Below are positions 48,350 to 60,524 of a DNA stretch of 64,000 nucleotides, in pieces (positions within the stretch are counted from its first letter, which is position 1; each line of letters starts with the position of its first letter). Under the pieces are notes generated by a model. That model was not told the DNA's origin, made no database searches, and saw nothing but the letters and a program-made list of their open reading frames with translations. Source of the stretch: Saccopteryx bilineata (Eukaryota > Chordata > Mammalia > Chiroptera > Emballonuridae); contig NC_089490.1 of NCBI RefSeq assembly GCF_036850765.1, positions 278,518,482-278,582,481 of the forward strand. The letters run 5' to 3'. The translations under genes and the position numbers were made by a program.

Positions 48350-48354
48350 AAAAG

Positions 48355-48689
48355 CAAAAGAAAGTTTTTTTTTTAATGAAACAGAGAGCAAAATGTATCC
48401 TAATTTGGGTTTTTTCAATGTACTGAGAGACAGCTATGTCAGCTAACTACTCTAAATAAATCCAGTCTCCAAGCATGTGAGGATAAAATGCTACAGCCAC
48501 ATTTTTACAGGGAATACTGCAGATACTGTGTAGAGCAGGAGAGGTGCCAGAGATCTACAGTGGTATGCAAATATTAGTGTAAGTCATGAAGAGGTGAGAA
48601 CGATCAGTTCTGAAAAACACAGGCTAGAAAGCGTGATGTTACCTCGGGGGAGAGACTGGCCTGGAAGGTTTCTGCAAGCCTGCAAAAAA
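48355..48689. other. Unassigned intergenic sequence
   Basis: No gene or repeat recognised. Confidence 0.5.
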
Positions 48690-49030
48690 GAAGCGGAGGC
48701 TGCAGCAGTATGTGACGACATGGGTGAACCAGGGGACACTCTGCTGAGTGAAGTGCACCAGTCACAGAGGAAACACTGCACAATCTCCCGTATGTGAGGA
48801 ATCTAAAATAATCAGACTTGTAGAAACACACAGTAGAGTGGCGGGTGCCAGGGGCTGGGGCAGGAGAAACAGGGAGTTGCTCTTCAATAGGTATGAAGTC
48901 TCCATTATGCAGGATGAATAAGTTATAGAGATCTGCTGAACAACTGAGCACCTAGAGTTCATAGTTCAATACTTACTGTAAACTTCAAAATGTGTGAAGA
49001 GGGTAGATTTTATGTTATGTTTTCTTTCCA
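48690..49030 (+). mobile_element. Old L1 3' UTR
   Basis: GTGAAGTGCACCAGTCACAG, CGGGTGCCAGGGGCTGGGG and CAATACTTACTGTAAACTTC are hallmarks of older L1 tails. Confidence 0.75.
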
Positions 49031-49412
49031 ACACAAAACAATAACAACAAGCAAAAGCAGGAGGAAACTTTTGGAGGTGATGGATATGTTTACGACCTTG
49101 ATTGTGGTGATGGTTTCACAGAGGTATGCTATGTTCAAATTCATCAAATGGTATGCGTGTATGGTCTCTGTCTCATTCAAAGTCCATGGCTGTTTCTTTC
49201 AAACAATGTGTATGAGGACACTGATAGCATGATTATTAAAATTCTGTGTGGCATAAAGTCCACAGGGACAACCAGTTAGGTCCTAGAGTCCCTTGAAAAT
49301 CCATAGCAGTAGGAAAAATCTAACATGATAGAATTTATAAAGGAATATATTTAAGGTTCTTCACTTGCTTCAAAACCTTAAAACTAACAAGGGTCAAAGG
49401 ATAATAACTCCA
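49031..49412. other. Unassigned intergenic sequence
   Basis: Possibly further old L1 tail; no gene. Confidence 0.4.
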
Positions 49413-49778
49413 GGCCATGGCCAGTTGGCTCAGTGGTAGTGAGTCGGCCCAGCATGTGAAAGTCCTGGGTTCAATTCCTGGCCAGAGCACACAGGAAAGG
49501 CACCCATCTGCTTCTCCACTCCTTCCCCTCTCCTTTCTCTCTCTCTCTCTCTCTCTATCACCCTCCCACAGCCAAGGCTCCATAGCAGAAAGCTTGGCCC
49601 AGGCATTGAGAACAGCTCCATGGCCTCCGCCTCAGGCACTAGAATGGCTCCAGTTGCAACAGAACAACACCCCAGATGGGCAGAGCATCACCCCCTGGTG
49701 GGCATGCTGGGTGTATCCTAGTCGGGCACATGCAAGAATCCGTCTCTCTGCCTCCCCGCTTCTCACTTCAGAAAAATA

Positions 49779-49809
<31 letters not shown>
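49413..49809 (+). mobile_element. tRNA-derived SINE, type A, with a long A-tail
   Basis: It starts GGCCATGGCCAGTTGGCTC. The tail of about 30 A suggests a young or re-expanded tail. The flanks ATAACTCCA and ATTACTCCA form the duplication. Confidence 0.92.
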
Positions 49810-49811
<2 letters not shown>

Positions 49812-50281
49812 ATTACTCCACTGATGTCGTTTGTATTAGACTGTGGAATGTGACTGATGATTTAGTAACATATAGATATATAAGTAAAAATCCCATGTGA
49901 GTCAAACAATGGCTGTATCAGTCTAATTTGAAGGCAAGTTCAAGAGACAGAAAGATGGTTGTCTGCACTGGTCACTGGTCAGACTATACCTGGGGGCTGT
50001 GTTTACACTTAAGAAAGATCATTTAAAACCTAACTGCTAAGGGGAGAGTCAGCAGCCTAGGGAGTGTCGGATTATATGAAGAACTATGAGAATGAAAGAG
50101 TCTCTGGGGACAACGAACTTCAAATCTTGCAGTTCTACCCCACAGAGGAAGCATTAGGTTAAGGATGGCACCAGGGGTAAAATTAGAGCCAGTGGGTGGG
50201 AAGTGCTAGGGAGCCAGGTTTCAGCCAGGTATACAGAAGGCATTTCCAATGGGGGTGCACCCGGGTAAAACCGGCTGCATT
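49810..50281. other. Unassigned intergenic sequence
   Basis: No gene or repeat recognised. Confidence 0.5.
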
Positions 50282-50296
50282 AAGAGTTGGGAGTGA

Positions 50297-51152
50297 CCCA
50301 GGAAGAAATACAAATGGCCAACAGATATATGAAAAAATGCTCATCTTCTTTAGCTATTAGAGAAATGCAAATCAAAACTGCAATGAGAAAAAAAAAAACG
50401 GCAATGAGATACCACCTCACACCTGTTAGATTAGCTATTATTAACAAGACAGGTAATAGCAAATGTTGGAGAGGCTGTGGAGAAAAAGGAACCCTCATAC
50501 ACTGTTGGTGGGAATGTAAAGTAGTCCAACCATTATGGAAGAAAGTATGGTGGTTCCTCAAAAAACTGAAAATAGAACTACCTTATGACCCAGCAATCCC
50601 TCTACTGGGTATATACCCTAAAAACTCAGAAACATTGATACGTAAAGACACATGCAGCCCCATGTTCATTGCAGCATTGTTCACAGTGGCCAGGACATGG
50701 AAACAACCAAAAAGCCCGTCAACAGATGACTGGATAAAGAAGATGTGGCACATATACACTATGGAATACTACTCAGCCATAAGAAATGATGACATTGGAA
50801 CATTTACAGCAAAATGGTGGGATCTTGATAACATGATACGAAGCAAAATAAGTAAATCAGAAAAAAACAGGAACTGCATTATTCCATACGTAGGTGGGAC
50901 ATAAAAGTGAAACTAAGAGACATTGATAAGAGTGTGGTGGTTACGGGGGAAGGGGGGAAAGGGAGAGGGAAAGGGGGAGGGGGAGGGGCACAAAGAAAAC
51001 TAGATAGAAGGTGACAGAGGACAATCTGACTTTGGGTGATGGGTATGCAACATAATTGAACGACAAGATAACCTGGACTTGTTATCTTTGAATATATGTA
51101 TCCTGATTTATTGATGTCGCCCCATTAAAAAAATAAAATTATTTAAAAAAAA
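50297..51152 (+). mobile_element. Young L1, 5'-truncated (856 bp)
   Basis: The target duplication AAGAGTTGGGAGTGA is exact at 50282-50296 and 51153-51167. About 200 codons of the ORF2 C-terminus are open to the stop near 50904 ([50 protein letters not shown]). The 3' UTR contains a G-rich purine run at 50945-50990 and ends in an A-tail. A short A-run duplication lies near 50390. Confidence 0.95.
50945..50990 (+). repeat. G-rich polypurine tract of L1 3' UTR
   Basis: Successive runs of three to six guanines separated by short A-containing spacers, able in principle to form a G-quadruplex on the plus strand. The same feature is seen reversed in the L1 at 3280-3755 (about 3450-3493). It is a known trait of L1 3' UTRs. 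Confidence 0.75.
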
Positions 51153-51167
51153 AAGAGTTGGGAGTGA

Positions 51168-52624
51168 AACGCTACGCCCTGAATTATTCACACAGGGCTC
51201 CATAACCAAAAGGAAGTATTTCCCACTGGAAGTGAGGTTAGGAAAGGTTGAAGTCCTTAAAGGTTCTATTCAGCACTGTTTGTGTATGTCACTTGTCAAT
51301 CTACTCAACATGTCCTTTTTTAGACAATATAAGAAGCAAAATAGAAAGCATAATGGCTTTTAACTTGCTGTCAAAATGTAGTGTTGGGCATAACTAGTCC
51401 TAAAAGTTAATGGCAAACTCTCAGAGAAGGCAAGAAATGATGAGGGAGAAGGCCAGGGAAAGAGGGATGAACGTGACCCAGAGTGGGTGGGGAGGGAGAA
51501 GGGCGGAGAGGAAGGCTTCACCAGGGAAGAGGCGCTCTCCCAGACCTGCTCCTCTCACCCCTCCATGCAAAGTCCTCGGCCATGCCCCACCCTCCACCTC
51601 CTGTCTCAGTGCACTTCTAACTTTGGGTTCTTTAAGCTGCTGACCTAGATCTCATAAATCACATGTTTCTCTCTTTCCATTTTATGATAAATATATACCT
51701 GGGGGGTAGGGGGAAAGACTTGGAGGTAGAAAGAAAAATCAAGAACTAACAACATTTAACCAACACAAGTCAGTGAAATTCAGTTCTCCATCTGTATAGA
51801 AGCCCTAAGTGCTGACAGATTTGCCCTGAAATGTCCCAGCTCTCTTATTTTCCAGTCTTGTTTACAGGTGTCCACAGTCACAACAGCTCAGCTTGTCACA
51901 ACCCCACATCCCTGTGTGCTTTAAAAATTGGCATCTCCTCTGTGAATAAAAGCTATCTGTACATGTGAACTATAAAACATTAACTTTTCATTAAAAAGTA
52001 AAATACACAGTAAAAAAGTGCAAAAAAATATTTTAAAATACATAATGAAAGATGTCTTCCTCTCACGTCACATCCCAATTCCCACCTTCCCTCCCGAGAG
52101 GCAAAAGCTATTACCAGTTTCTCATATATTCATAGGTTATTTCTGGCAGGAAATGTCACGCGCTTCTTGCACAGTCCTGGGCTTGCAACAGGGCAGAAGG
52201 CCTCACATGCTCATCTGCTTTCTGTTGATCCCCCAAAGCAGCCTTCCCACACTATTAATTTTATTACTATCCCCTGGGGCAGTCTGCAGCACTACAGAGC
52301 TGCCTGTCTGCCCTGTCCAGTAATCTCCAGATACCAATACCTGTTCCCATTAATGCTATGGTTTCAAGGTTGCACCCATTCTGAGTAGTCTCTTATTAAC
52401 CCTCCTTTTTCCATAAAGCCGTTATGTTTAATGTGCATTCTTGCAGAATGTGTTACAGTAGAGGAGCATTTATGTGGAAATCACATGTGTATTGACACGA
52501 GTCACTCTGCCATCTTTTTCACAGCAGTTTCACACAGATTCACCAAAATGTGCTTATTCTCCACTGGTGCACACTGAGTCTGGGCCCAACATTTTACTTT
52601 TCAAGACAATGCTGTAACATGTTA
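51168..52624. other. Unassigned intergenic sequence
   Basis: A purine-rich segment lies at 51420-51540. No gene. A 101-codon open frame at 52018-52323 shows no family likeness. Confidence 0.5.
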
Positions 52625-53010
52625 TTATGAACTAAATAGTCCTCTCAAAATTCATATGCTGAAGCCTTAACCCCCAGTATCTCAGAATGTGATTGTATGT
52701 GGAAACAGAGCCTTTAAAGAGGTGATTAAAGTCAAATGAGGTCATATGGGTGGACCCTAATCCAACAGGACTGGTGTTCTTGTAAAAAGAGAGATTAGGG
52801 CACAGACACACAGAGAGGAAAGGCCATGTGAGGACAAAGGGAGAAGGCAGCCATCTGCAAGTCAAGGAGAGAGGCCTCAGGAGAAATCACACCTGCTGAC
52901 ACCTTGATCTTGGACTTCAGTCTTCAGCCCAGGAGACATAAATTCCTGTAGTTTAAGCCACACAATCTGTAGTATTTTTCTTTGGCAGTGTGAACAAAAT
53001 AATACAGATG
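52625..53010 (+). mobile_element. MLT1-type LTR (ERVL-MaLR)
   Basis: ATTCATATGCTGAAGCCTTA, CAACAGGACTGGTGTTCTTG, CACCTTGATCTTGGACTTCA and TTTAAGCCACACAATCTGT. The SINE at 53038 landed just after its end. Confidence 0.88.
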
Positions 53011-53037
53011 TGCACTTTCACAAACTGCTTATTTTTC

Positions 53038-53420
53038 TTCCCTTTTTTTTTTTTTTTTGGTATTTTTCTGAAGTGAGAAGAGGGTAGGCAGAAAGACAGA
53101 CTCCCGCATGCACCTGACCAAGATCCACCCTACATGCCCACCAGGGGGCGATGCTCTGCCCACCTGGGGCATTGCTCCATTGCAACCAGAGCCATTCTAA
53201 CACCTGAGGTGGAGGCCATGGAGCCATCCTCAGCGCCCAGGCCAACTTTGCTACAATGGAGCCTTGACTGAGGGAGGGAAAGAAAGACATAGAAAGAAGG
53301 GAGAGGGGGAAGGGGGGAGAAGCAGATGGGCGTTTCTCCTGTGTGCCCTGGCCAGGAATCAAACCCAGGACTTTCATACACTGGGCAGACGCTCTACCAC
53401 TGATGCAACTGGCTAGGGCT
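53038..53420 (-). mobile_element. tRNA-derived SINE, type A
   Basis: Minus-strand copy with poly(T) first and the tRNA-like head last. The 18-bp duplication ACAAACTGCTTATTTTTC is exact at 53020-53037 and 53421-53438. Confidence 0.95.
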
Positions 53421-53764
53421 ACAAACTGCTTATTTTTCAACACAGATGTTATTTTTGCACTACCTTACCCTTATGTAGGGTAAACTAAAAGGCAGGTGCT
53501 GAGTCAATTCTGCTTTACCAGACTCTATTTCATCTACCTACTACTGGGCAAGCAGAACAAAATTCTGGAAAATCTGCTTTACCCTTCTCTCAGGCTGATG
53601 CTTCTTGCACAGGGTGCTGTGCCTACAAAAGAATTATTCTGATTCAAAGAGGCAAGGAACTCAAGCTTCAGAATTATTCAGATGTTGTTAATATCTACTC
53701 TAACTGGACAGATGGGATCAATTGCTGAGCAGGAGAGCCTTACCCATGCCCTGATCGGGTAGAG

Positions 53765-53990
53765 AAAAAGGGGAAATCATACCAGTTCTCACATTAGGCA
53801 GGCCTGGGTTTGAACACCAGCTCCACTTCTTGCTAGTTAGTACATGAGACTTACCAAACTACTCTCTAAATGCCTGTTTATCCAACTTAGAAATATCATA
53901 TCTAAAATAAGCACTAAAAATGATGTATGTAAAAGACCTCAACATGACAGACAGTCTCAACATGAGAATTAGCTTTGTTATAATAGTTAC
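53765..53990 (+). mobile_element. MIR SINE
   Basis: GGCCTGGGTTTGAACACCAG, CCTGTTTATCCAACTTAG and CTAAAATAAGCACTAAAAAT. Confidence 0.65.
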
Positions 53991-54578
53991 TGAACTATGA
54001 GTTTCCATTCAGAAGTAACACTTCCAGATCAGGAGACACTATGGTGATCACAATGTGCCTTTCTGAGCTGTCACAGACATGCAGGTTGGGCAGGCTGGAC
54101 TGGGGTAAGGGCCAGGTGGAAACAAGCAATCTGGCATTTCTCCATTATGCATCCATCTCTTTCAGGCTCACTAAAACTCAAATCCATACTAAAGCATTCC
54201 TTAACAAAATTCAAATGCCCTTGAAATTGGCAAAACGTAATGTAACACAAATCAAAGATGAGTGGACATGTGGGGAAAAGGCCATGTGATCAAATGATGA
54301 GAGCTAAGTGCCTGGGACAGGTAGGCCTGGAGGAATACAAAGGGAAGATCACCGAAACTGTCGGAAGTCCACCGGCCTTACAACTTGCTGCCCACCCACT
54401 CTGCTCCACCAGCATTCAGCCTGACGCCTTCGACACAGTCTCTTCTTTAGCTGCCACGCCCCCCATGAACACTGCAAAGCTGTCTTTACAGCAAACCCTG
54501 CATGTCCTTCCCACTCAAATGTATCCACCATTTGGGGGCTATACATAAACTTTTGTTAAATTATTCTGACACTAAGAT
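53991..54578. other. Unassigned intergenic sequence
   Basis: No gene or repeat recognised. Confidence 0.5.
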
Positions 54579-54769
54579 TTTTTTTTTCCATTGATTTGAG
54601 AGAGATAGGGACAGAGAGACAGAGAGAAGCATCATCTCATTGTTCCCCTTAGTTGCTCCCTTTAGTTGTGCATTCATTGGTTGCTTCTTGCACATGCCCT
54701 GACCAGGGATCGAACCCACAACCTCAGCACACTGGGACGATGCTCTATCCACTGAACAGTCTGGGCAGG
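54579..54769 (-). mobile_element. tRNA-derived SINE, older type
   Basis: Poly(T), GAGAGAGATAGGGACAGAGA, ATGCCCTGACCAGGGATCGA (B box complement) and a head complement ending GTCTGGGCAGGG. Confidence 0.82.
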
Positions 54770-55180
54770 GTCATTCTTATAATAATTCAATTTCGCTGCC
54801 CAATTTTTTAACCTACAATATCACAGAGAGGAAAACTAACTTGATTCCTCCCTCCCATCCTTGAATTAAATCTAATAATCAAGCTATTGTTTTTTCGATC
54901 CTTCTTGGATACCATTCACACCATATTAAATTAGAAAAAGACATCAAATTCTCCTCACCTATAAAAGTTACGAGATGTTTTGTTCCTTTTCAATTTGCAT
55001 CAGTCCATTAGGTCACAAGTGTGCCCATTCCAATATAACTATGTCATTATTACAGGAACACTTTGCTCTGAAGGAAGGTGTTCTGCCTAAGAGAATCTCA
55101 GCTTTCTGTTTGAGCGCAGAAACTTTATTGTGTTCTTTAGATAGAGTTGTCCCTACATTTATATACATATCCATTTTTCC

Positions 55181-55949
55181 CTTTGTGTTTTCTCTTTTCA
55201 GCCAGCGCCAAGCCATGGGCATCTCTCTGGACAACAGATATAAGGGCCCCAAGATCGGGGGCAAGAGAGAACCCTGCCACAAGAAGTGAAAATATGAGCT
55301 GGGAGGCCTGTCGCCAAGATCAGGGGCAAGAGAGAGCCCTGCCACAAGAAGTGAAAATATGAGCTGGGAGGCCTGTCGCCAACACTAAGATTGGTCCATG
55401 TCACACCCACAGTCCCTGTGCAGGGAGGCAGCAAGAACTGCTGGGCCTTCAGGCTGGTCGTGGGCAGCTTCCTCTGGGGCTCGGAGTGTTGTACATACGA
55501 AACAAGGGTTATCGATGTTGTCTACAGCACATCCAACAACAAACCGGTTCATACCAAGACCTAGTAGAGAACTGCATCGTGCCTGCTGACAGCACATAGT
55601 ACCGACAGTGGTCCCGCTACAGCCTGCCCCTGGGGTGCAAGAAGGGGGCTGAGTCCTGAGGAGGAAGAGATTTTAAACAAAAAATTATCAGAGAAAATTC
55701 AGAAGAAAGGTGATGAAAGGACAAAGCATGCCAAAATCGGCATTCTTCCAGAGGAGCGGTCTCAGCAGAGTGAGCTTCTTGCATGCATCGCTTCAGGACC
55801 AGGCCTGGGTGGCCGAGCAGATGGCTCCGTGCTAGCAGGCGAGGGGCTGGGGTTCCAGCTGAGGGAAAGGGAGGCCCAGAAAGGCAATAAATCCTCCTCC
55901 CTCCTATCTTAGCTCATGTAATAAAGGTGTTTATTCTGAAAAAATAATT
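55181..55949 (+). pseudogene. RPS8: RPS8 processed pseudogene (40S ribosomal protein S8)
   Basis: The sequence has a 5' UTR-like CAGCCAGCGCC and an ATG at 55215. It then reads MGISLDNRYKGPKIGGKR, matching the RPS8 start, and later fragments match the SWGSECC, IDVVY-STSNN and LACIAS regions. There are no introns. The 3' UTR ends in AATAAAGGTGTTTATTCTG followed by a short A-run, and a candidate target duplication CATTTTTCC lies at about 55172-55180 and 55950-55958: a typical L1-mobilised retrocopy. It is dead. A stop replaces the arginine codon after HKK, frameshifts follow, and a 65-bp segment is tandemly duplicated (55251-55315 and 55316-55380). Both copies carry the stop. The real RPS8 is a ribosome component; this copy makes no product. 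Confidence 0.92.
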
Positions 55950-55958
55950 CATTTTTCC

Positions 55959-56711
55959 ATTTAAACATACAACCCACACCATCTTTGGGGATAATAAGTT
56001 CCTTGTGTTTAATACCTATTAGGACAAGTAGTATTTCATTCATCATAAAATAACCTATTTCTTAAATGGAGTCCTTGTAGGAACTTGACATTCAACCAAA
56101 TGCGATGTGGAGATGAGCTGAGACATTCAGGGACAGTGCCACTCTGCTCCTGCTGCCCTGGTCCTCTGGCTGGACGCGGGCCCCTACCAGGGTCCTCCTA
56201 CCCCTCAGGACTGGCCTGCTCTCTGGACTGAAGCCTTGACCCAGAAAAAACTCTGTTATTCTCTTGTCTCTCACAGCCCTCCAAGCTCCTCTGACCTCAG
56301 CTTCCTGGCCTTAACTTCCACCTAGATGTCCCCAGTCTTTGTGTTCTCCAACATAAATTTGCAGCATGGACTCTTCATCTCATCTCTATGGCCTGCCTTT
56401 GGCTCAGATGCCCAAATCTGGGCCCATCCATTGAAGAGGGGTCTGGGTCCTCTTAAGGCTGCTCCTTTGACAAAGTTTGGGGTAGGGCAGTGTCACTTAG
56501 AAGAGGTGAGGCATCATTAGGGACATGTTTCTCCCAGGGCTTCAAGAACAGTCCCTGGTTCTAATCAGTGCTGGGGGCACAGCTATTCTCTCTCACAAAG
56601 CCCTCTGGGGCTTAACGAACTCCCACTTTCTTCTCCTAGCACCCACCCTTCTTCACTGGAGTTTAGATACAGACTGTCTTCATTTATCAGCTTCTCCAAT
56701 GTTCCCAACAA
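55959..56711. other. Unassigned intergenic sequence
   Basis: Moderately GC-rich, non-coding. Confidence 0.5.
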
Positions 56712-56859
56712 CAGGCACACCTTGGAGCTGTGGGATCGGCTCCAGATCACTGCAATGGAGTCATAATCTTTTTGTTGGTCGAGTGTCTTGCCTTCAAATT
56801 GTAAAAAAAACATCTGTGAAGCACAGTAAATTAAAGGGCAATAAAACAAGGTATGCCTG
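56712..56859. mobile_element. Tigger (pogo-type) miniature element, 148 bp
   Basis: It begins CAGGCACACCTTGGAGCTGT and ends ACAAGGTATGCCTG. Inner segments resemble the two ends of Tigger elements (GGCTCCAGATCACTGCAATG; CAATAAAACAAGG). The flanking TA is only clear on the right. Confidence 0.85.
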
Positions 56860-57894
56860 TACTTTGTTTTTCAATATCAGAGTCCAAAGTTGCTGCAGCC
56901 CCCTCATGCTCGGGGGTGCTAAGTTCTGTTGGAGTTGAACACTTCACTGCTGAAGACAACTCTGATGCCTCAGACCCCGAGATCAGCCAGAATGATGCCG
57001 GCAGGCGGCCCTGCTGGGCCGGAAAGCTTACCGGCATTTCAGGACCTGTTAGCACTCCGCGCCTGCTTGCAGATGGATCCCTTCTACAACATCCCCACCA
57101 AGTGGCTGCCCAGCCTCCGTTCCAGTATCTCCAGTGACAAGGAGCTCACCATGTCCAGAGCAATGCATTCTAACTTTAAATGATTTTAGACCACACTTCA
57201 GACTGAGCTTAACCTCCACATCTCTTTAACACTTACTCAATGACAGAGTGTATACCCAGAGCCAGTCAGAGCAGGTCTAATTGCAGGGAAGCAAGACCCT
57301 GTGCTCCTGTGTTGATGAGACCAAGCAAGGTGACAACTCTCCTTGGTTTAAAAAAAAAAATGAAGACAGTGTGTCCTCCTTGAGGATGGGAACAGGGGAA
57401 CATGGTCATGTTCATGATCACTTTCCCTTCTTCCGCTTGGCAACCTTTCAACTATTGGAAAACATGTGTCCTGATTTCTTCAAGCATTCTCTCATCCAGG
57501 AAAACACCCACGACCTCATAACTGGCTCTCTCGGGGTATGTTTTCAAGACCTTTCACCATCTAGAATCTATTTTGGCTTTTCACCATGGCTTCGTTCATT
57601 CATTTCTAGTTTTTGATATCATCTGTGTTAGTTTAGGTACAGTGTCAAAACACGCGCCTTGTGAGCCAGGAGGGGGTGGCACAGAGACCTCTCCCAGGAA
57701 GGCCTTTCCTTGTGCGCATGGTGCAAACTGCACCCCCAACTCAGCCAACCATCACATCAGGGGGACAGCACCCACCCTGCCCAGCCAGCACCTGGGAGAA
57801 TCCTCATGGAGCTCGGCTCCCTGCCCACTGCCTTTCCTCATGCAGGCTAAGGAAGTGCTGACTGGAGGCTGGACAAGTCTGGGGAGTGCTGGGT
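56860..57894. other. Unassigned intergenic sequence
   Basis: Two overlapping plus-strand open frames (94 and 84 codons, about 56853-57183) sit in a GC-rich patch. I do not recognise either. Confidence 0.45.
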
Positions 57895-58240
57895 GTGGCT
57901 CCTCAGTCACCAGCTACACCACAGACTGGGGAACATAAGCAACAAGTATTTATTTCTCACATTTGGGGCTAAGAAGTCCAAGATCAAGGCGCCAGCTGGT
58001 TCAGTGTGTGATAACAACTGCTTCCTGGTTCATAAATGACTGGCTTCTTCCTGTGTCCTCCCTGTGACAGAAGGGATGAGGGAGCTCTCTGGGGTCTCTT
58101 TATGAGGGCACTAATCCCACTGATAAGGGGTTTCCTCTCATGACCTATTACCCAAAGGCTTCACCTCCTAATACCATCATACTGAAGGTTAGGATTTCAA
58201 CCCATTTTCAGGATAGAAACACGCAGTCCACAACACAGCC
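57895..58240 (-). mobile_element. MaLR-type LTR, diverged
   Basis: ACAGACTGGGGAACATAAGC, TCCAAGATCAAGGCGCCAGC and AAGGCTTCACCTCCTAATAC follow a reverse MLT1/MST order. Confidence 0.75.
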
Positions 58241-58734
58241 TCCCTACTTGGCAAAGCTACGTGCCAAGGACAGCCTGAAGGTAACTTCTTCCCTTCCTTT
58301 TCCTAATTCCTTACTAATCATGAGAAATCAGCTCTCCCCCTATAAAACTCCCTGGGTGCAGGGATACAGCTAAGGCTCTGCTGTTCCTCACCTCTGCCCA
58401 CATCTTCAAGCACAGGATGCTCTTCTGAGGTGACTTGTCGGTTGTGAAGGCTGGGTCTGTGTTCACAGCCCTCTTGACTTGGTGCAATTCCCCAAACACC
58501 ACTCTGGAAGCTACTCAGATAAGGATCCCCACCCCAGAGTCTCCACCCCTCTGGTACTCCAGAGGCACCTTCTGACCTGGTCAGCCAGTGCTGTCCCTCA
58601 AGTATTCTCGGGCAGGGAAAGTGGGCTCCCAGGCAGGCAGTACTGGGCTCCCCTCACTCCAATTCAGCCTCATACCCTCCCAGCACTGTCAGGCTGTGGC
58701 ACAGGTGAATAACAACACCCAAGTCAGAGCAGCT

Positions 58735-59060
58735 TAAAAATAACATGTGTTTATTACTCCACTTAGCAAGATATGTTGAAGTTGTAGGCTCCAGGTCAGT
58801 TCAGCAACTCAGTGGCATCGAAGACCCTGAGTTGTTCTGCTTTTCTGCTCCACCAGCCTCAGCACCTTGGCTTTCCTCTTCAGTTTCTCCAGGGGTTGCA
58901 AAGTGGCTGCTAAAACTTCAGGTGTTACCACTGTATGCAGCCTGTCCAAAGACAGGATGCTTACACCTCAAGTATCTCCTTCTAACAGCAAGAAAACCTT
59001 TCCAGAAACTCCCAGCAATATGTCCCTCAAACCTCACTGGCAGAAACTGGATCCTGCCCA
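58735..59060. mobile_element. Ancient dispersed repeat, family unresolved
   Basis: AGAGCAGCTTAAAAATAACA, GTGTTTATTACTCCACTTAG and GGCTCCAGGTCAGTTCAGC have the look of an old interspersed repeat. I cannot name it. Confidence 0.35.
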
Positions 59061-60203
59061 CCACCCACTCTGATGTCCGAGAGATGGGACCAAACAACTG
59101 GCCGGGCCCATTGTCTCTGAACACATCAATGCCTGACACCTGAAAAACTGGGGATTCTGTTCCTAAGGAAGAGGGGCCATGATGGCTGGGCAGAGGGAGC
59201 AGTGTCTGCACATCTCTGGCAGACCCGCTGGCTTCCCCTGCTCCAGAGTGGTCAGAGGCCTACAGACTCTGCCGCCTGGTCCAGCTGACTTCAACATCTG
59301 CATGAAGAACTAGGCACACTGTGGCTCTTACAGGTGAAAGATACACCATGCAGCCAAGCTCTGTGCTTCTTGTTTGTCTGTTGAGACTTAAGTAGACTCC
59401 TGCAGTATACACTGCAATGGCTTAGAAGTCTTCCCTGGGATGCACTAAGACAGGCCTAAGCTGGGAAACTCATGTCATGGCACAAGCTTAGAAGACGCCT
59501 GGACTTGAGAACATTGATTTCTTTACAGCAGGTCTTCCAACACTTGGCCACCAGGGAACTACTTTGGCAAAGGGGTAGAATATAGATGTGTCATTTAAAT
59601 GTCAGGGATCTTGCATTTTTTCTATTATGGTTGGTTATAACTTGTCACAGTGTACGCCAATCAGCCAGCGATGATAAACACAGAGAATGTAGAAGACAGT
59701 CTCATTTCTTAAATCTTTTAAACTTGGTTGCACGTGCATATGTGGAGCTCAGCATTTCAAGGAACTGAGCAACTGACAGAGGGTCTCATGAGAACCCCCT
59801 TCAGCATACCTAGGTTGCAATCCTGGGGCCATGATTTTGAAGAAGGTCATTCAGGTGGTAACAAGCTCAAATCATGTACTTGCATGTTGGACCCGGCAGG
59901 TCTTTCTTCACAGTGGCTCCCGTTAGGTGCATTACCCCTAAGCTATATTTCTATTTATTTATCTTAACTTTAAATTTTACCATATTAGTACTTATTCCTG
60001 ATTTCAACCTGCAAAGACATTTTTGAACTCTGTTTTTGACATCAAACATACCAGGTGTTATTCCCTACCTTGCGTCATGTGCAAATTTGATCAATGTCCT
60101 TATCCAAGAAACTGATAAAAATTCTAACCAGCCTGTCAGGGAAGCCACAATAACCTCTACTGGAAAAAACTTACTGAATAGGTCTTACTTAAAGGAACAA
60201 TTT
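59061..60203. other. Unassigned intergenic sequence
   Basis: No gene or clear repeat. Confidence 0.5.
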
Positions 60204-60524
60204 TTTTTTTTTTTTACAGAGACAGATAGAGGGATAGATAGGGGCAGATAAACAGGAACGGAGAGAGATGAGAAGCATCAATCATCAGTTTTTCGTTGCG
60301 GCACCTTAGTTGTTCATTGGTTGCTTTCTCATATGTGCCTTGACCGGGGTGCTACAGCAGACCAAGTAACCCCTTGCTCAAGCCAGTGACCTTGGGTTCA
60401 AGCTGGAGAGCTTTGCTCAAACCAGATGAGCCCGCGCTCAAGCTGGTGACCTCAGGGTCTCGAACCTGGGTCCTTCCGCATCCCAGTCCAACGCTCTATC
60501 CACTGCGCCACCGCCTAGTCAGGC
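60204..60524 (-). mobile_element. tRNA-derived SINE, type B
   Basis: Minus-strand copy ending at the head (complement of GCCTGACTAGGCGGTGGCGC). Flanks TAAAGGAACAATTT and TAAAGGCACAATTT form the duplication. Confidence 0.92.

Noticed and set aside
56853..57183. Possible coding exon in overlapping open frames
   Set aside because: No recognisable domain or convincing splice sites, and the start overlaps the end of a Tigger element.
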